A stretch of 5,258 bases of DNA from Lentzea sp. (GTDB taxonomy: Bacteria; Actinomycetota; Actinomycetes; Mycobacteriales; Pseudonocardiaceae), in contig JASLAV010001064.1 in assembly GCA_030146905.1 (NCBI GenBank), positions 1-5,258 of the forward strand, read 5' to 3'. Each line of letters opens with the position of its first letter. Position 1 is the first letter of the stretch. The translations under genes were made by a program, and so were the position numbers. Below the pieces are notes generated by a model that was not told where the DNA came from, did no database searches, and saw only the letters and a program-made list of their open reading frames with translations. Of this stretch, positions 4,080-5,258 are shown piece by piece.

Positions 4080-5258
4080 TCACCCGGTAACCGGCCACGT
4101 GTGCACAGGCTCGTTGGCATGCATCAAATCCACATAAGTCCGCAACATGGTCCGCAAAGCATCCGCCCGATCCATGTGCGAGTGGTCGTAGTGCCGGTGG
4201 AACTCCCGAGCCTGCCAAGTAGCCCCGTTGACCCCGGAAAGACACCGTTGCTCGATCACCCCGAGCAACCGATCCCGCTCAGAGGAATCAACCCCCCACC
4301 GAATCAACCCCTCGTGCGCCAACGGCAACAACCGCCGCAGAACCAGCTCGACAACAGGCACGGTGCCCACGCCGGGCCAGTACATCTGCGCGTCCATCCC
4401 GTTGCGGGCAGCGGCGTTGAAGTTCTCCTCGGCGGCCTGGAAGCTCATCTGCGACCACAGTGGACGCTCGTCCTCCGCCAGCGCCCGCACCAGCCCGAAG
4501 TACAGCGCCGCGTTGGCCAACGTGTCGACGATGGTGGGCCCAGCGGGCAGCACGCGGTTCTCCACGCGCAGGTGCGGCTTGTCGCGCACCACGTCGTACA
4601 CCGGGCGGTTCCAGCGGTAGATGGTGCCGTTGTGCAGCTTCAGCTCGCTCAGCGAAGGCGTGTCGCCCTTGTCGAGCACGGCGAGGGGGTCCTCGTCGTC
4701 GGTGATGGGCAGGAGGGCGGGGAAGTAGCGGACGTTCTCCTCGAACAGGTCGAAGATCGAGTTGATCCACCGCTCGCCGAACCACACGCGCGGCCGCACG
4801 CCCTGGGCCTTGAGCTCGTCGCCCCTGGTGTCGGTGGCCTGCTGGAACAGCGCGATGCGGGTCTCGCGCCACAGCTCCTTGCCGAGGAAGAACGGCGAGT
4901 TCGCGCCCACCGCCACCTGCACGCCCGCGATGGCCTGGGCGGCGTTCCAGTACGCGGGGAACTGCTCCGGCGACACCTGCAGGTGCAGCTGCGTGCTGGT
5001 GCAGGCCGCCTCCGGCACGATCGAGCTGGCCGTGAGGTGCAGGCGCTCGACGCCGTCGATGGAGATCTGCAGGTCCTCGCCGCGCGCGGCCAGCACCTGC
5101 TCGTTGAGCAGCGCGTACCGCGGGTTGCCGGAGAGCAGGTCCGGTGAGATGTGCTTGCTGCGCAGGGTCGGCAGGATGCCGTTGACGACCATGTGCGCGC
5201 CGACCTCGCGCGCCTTCTCCTCCGCGGAGTTGAGGCTGCGGCGGACGGTCTCCTCGAA
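4080..5258 (-). CDS. Glutamate-cysteine ligase, GCS2 family (C-terminal 392 residues, 5' end outside window)
   Basis: This enzyme family joins glutamate to cysteine through a gamma-peptide bond using ATP, in the cytoplasm. The frame is open to the window edge (FEETVRRSLN... before the Met at 5192), so the gene starts beyond it; actinobacterial members are about 500 residues. Family marks in fragment numbering are TSTQLHLQV (about 87-95, the strand carrying the His/Gln substrate region), ANSPFFLGKELWRETRIALF (about 119-138, the GCS2 'ANSPf.G...R' motif), and LRVENRVLPAGPTIVDTLANAAL (the 'E.R..D.qpt..d' region). It looks like the longer actinomycete GCS2 type and not EgtA of ergothioneine synthesis, though I cannot exclude other amine or amino-acid substrates. 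The last 90 or so codons use TTG, CGG, GGG, GAT, GCT and GTT far more than the upstream part. The TGA at 4082-4080 is followed by a palindrome. Confidence 0.85.
   Translation of the reverse strand, partial: FEETVRRSLNSAEEKAREVGAHMVVNGILPTLRSKHISPDLLSGNPRYALLNEQVLAARGEDLQISIDGVERLHLTASSIVPEAACTSTQLHLQVSPEQFPAYWNAAQAIAGVQVAVGANSPFFLGKELWRETRIALFQQATDTRGDELKAQGVRPRVWFGERWINSIFDLFEENVRYFPALLPITDDEDPLAVLDKGDTPSLSELKLHNGTIYRWNRPVYDVVRDKPHLRVENRVLPAGPTIVDTLANAALYFGLVRALAEDERPLWSQMSFQAAEENFNAAARNGMDAQMYWPGVGTVPVVELVLRRLLPLAHEGLIRWGVDSSERDRLLGVIEQRCLSGVNGATWQAREFHRHYDHSHMDRADALRTMLRTYVDLMHANEPVHTWPVTG

Noticed and set aside
3832..4137. 101-residue plus-strand open frame
   Set aside because: It starts inside the hairpin arm, is Pro/His/Arg-rich without a domain, and runs into the antisense of the ligase.
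1..5258. CRISPR array, tRNA or rRNA genes, transposase
   Set aside because: No regularly spaced direct repeats, no cloverleaf-type sequence, and no transposase or integrase motif in any convincing frame.

Overview
The window is high-GC DNA (roughly 70% by eye) with strongly G/C-ending codons. It carries a TIGR03086-type metal-binding protein and a DmdR/IdeR-type iron box. Together these point to an actinomycete, probably of the Pseudonocardiales (Saccharothrix/Lentzea/Actinosynnema type). The genus is an inference, because no marker gene is present.

Layout. Positions 1-101 hold the last codons of an unrecognised plus-strand gene. A plus-strand cluster follows: a six-helix DUF998-like membrane protein (181-888), a YbjN-like small acidic protein (813-1223), and a TIGR03086/maleylpyruvate isomerase-like DinB-fold protein (1223-1789) whose start overlaps the preceding stop as TGATG. 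The end of that gene runs into a near-consensus iron box (1781-1799). The iron box directly abuts the GTG start of a 112-residue protein (1802-2140) that resembles only the N-terminal lobe of an NRPS condensation/epimerisation domain with a degraded HHxxxDG motif. This pair is the most unusual thing in the window.

On the minus strand, a DUF3800-like protein (3492-2824) is translationally coupled by an 8-base overlap to a class I SAM-dependent methyltransferase (2831-2133). The methyltransferase gene converges on the condensation-like gene, and their 3' ends overlap by 8 bases. A further minus-strand gene runs in from the right edge: the C-terminal 392 residues of a GCS2-type glutamate-cysteine ligase (5258-4080).

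Between the ligase and the DUF3800 gene lie about 590 bases (3493-4079) with no convincing gene. They contain a large, nearly perfect inverted repeat (3811-3933, arms of 33 and 37 bases), a promoter-like motif in its left arm, and a 19-base palindrome (4035-4053) that could end ligase transcription. The inverted repeat is a candidate structured RNA or miniature mobile/repeat element.

No complete biosynthetic, defence or CRISPR system is visible. The genes do not form one obvious pathway. The best lead is the iron-regulated, apparently non-catalytic condensation-domain fragment.
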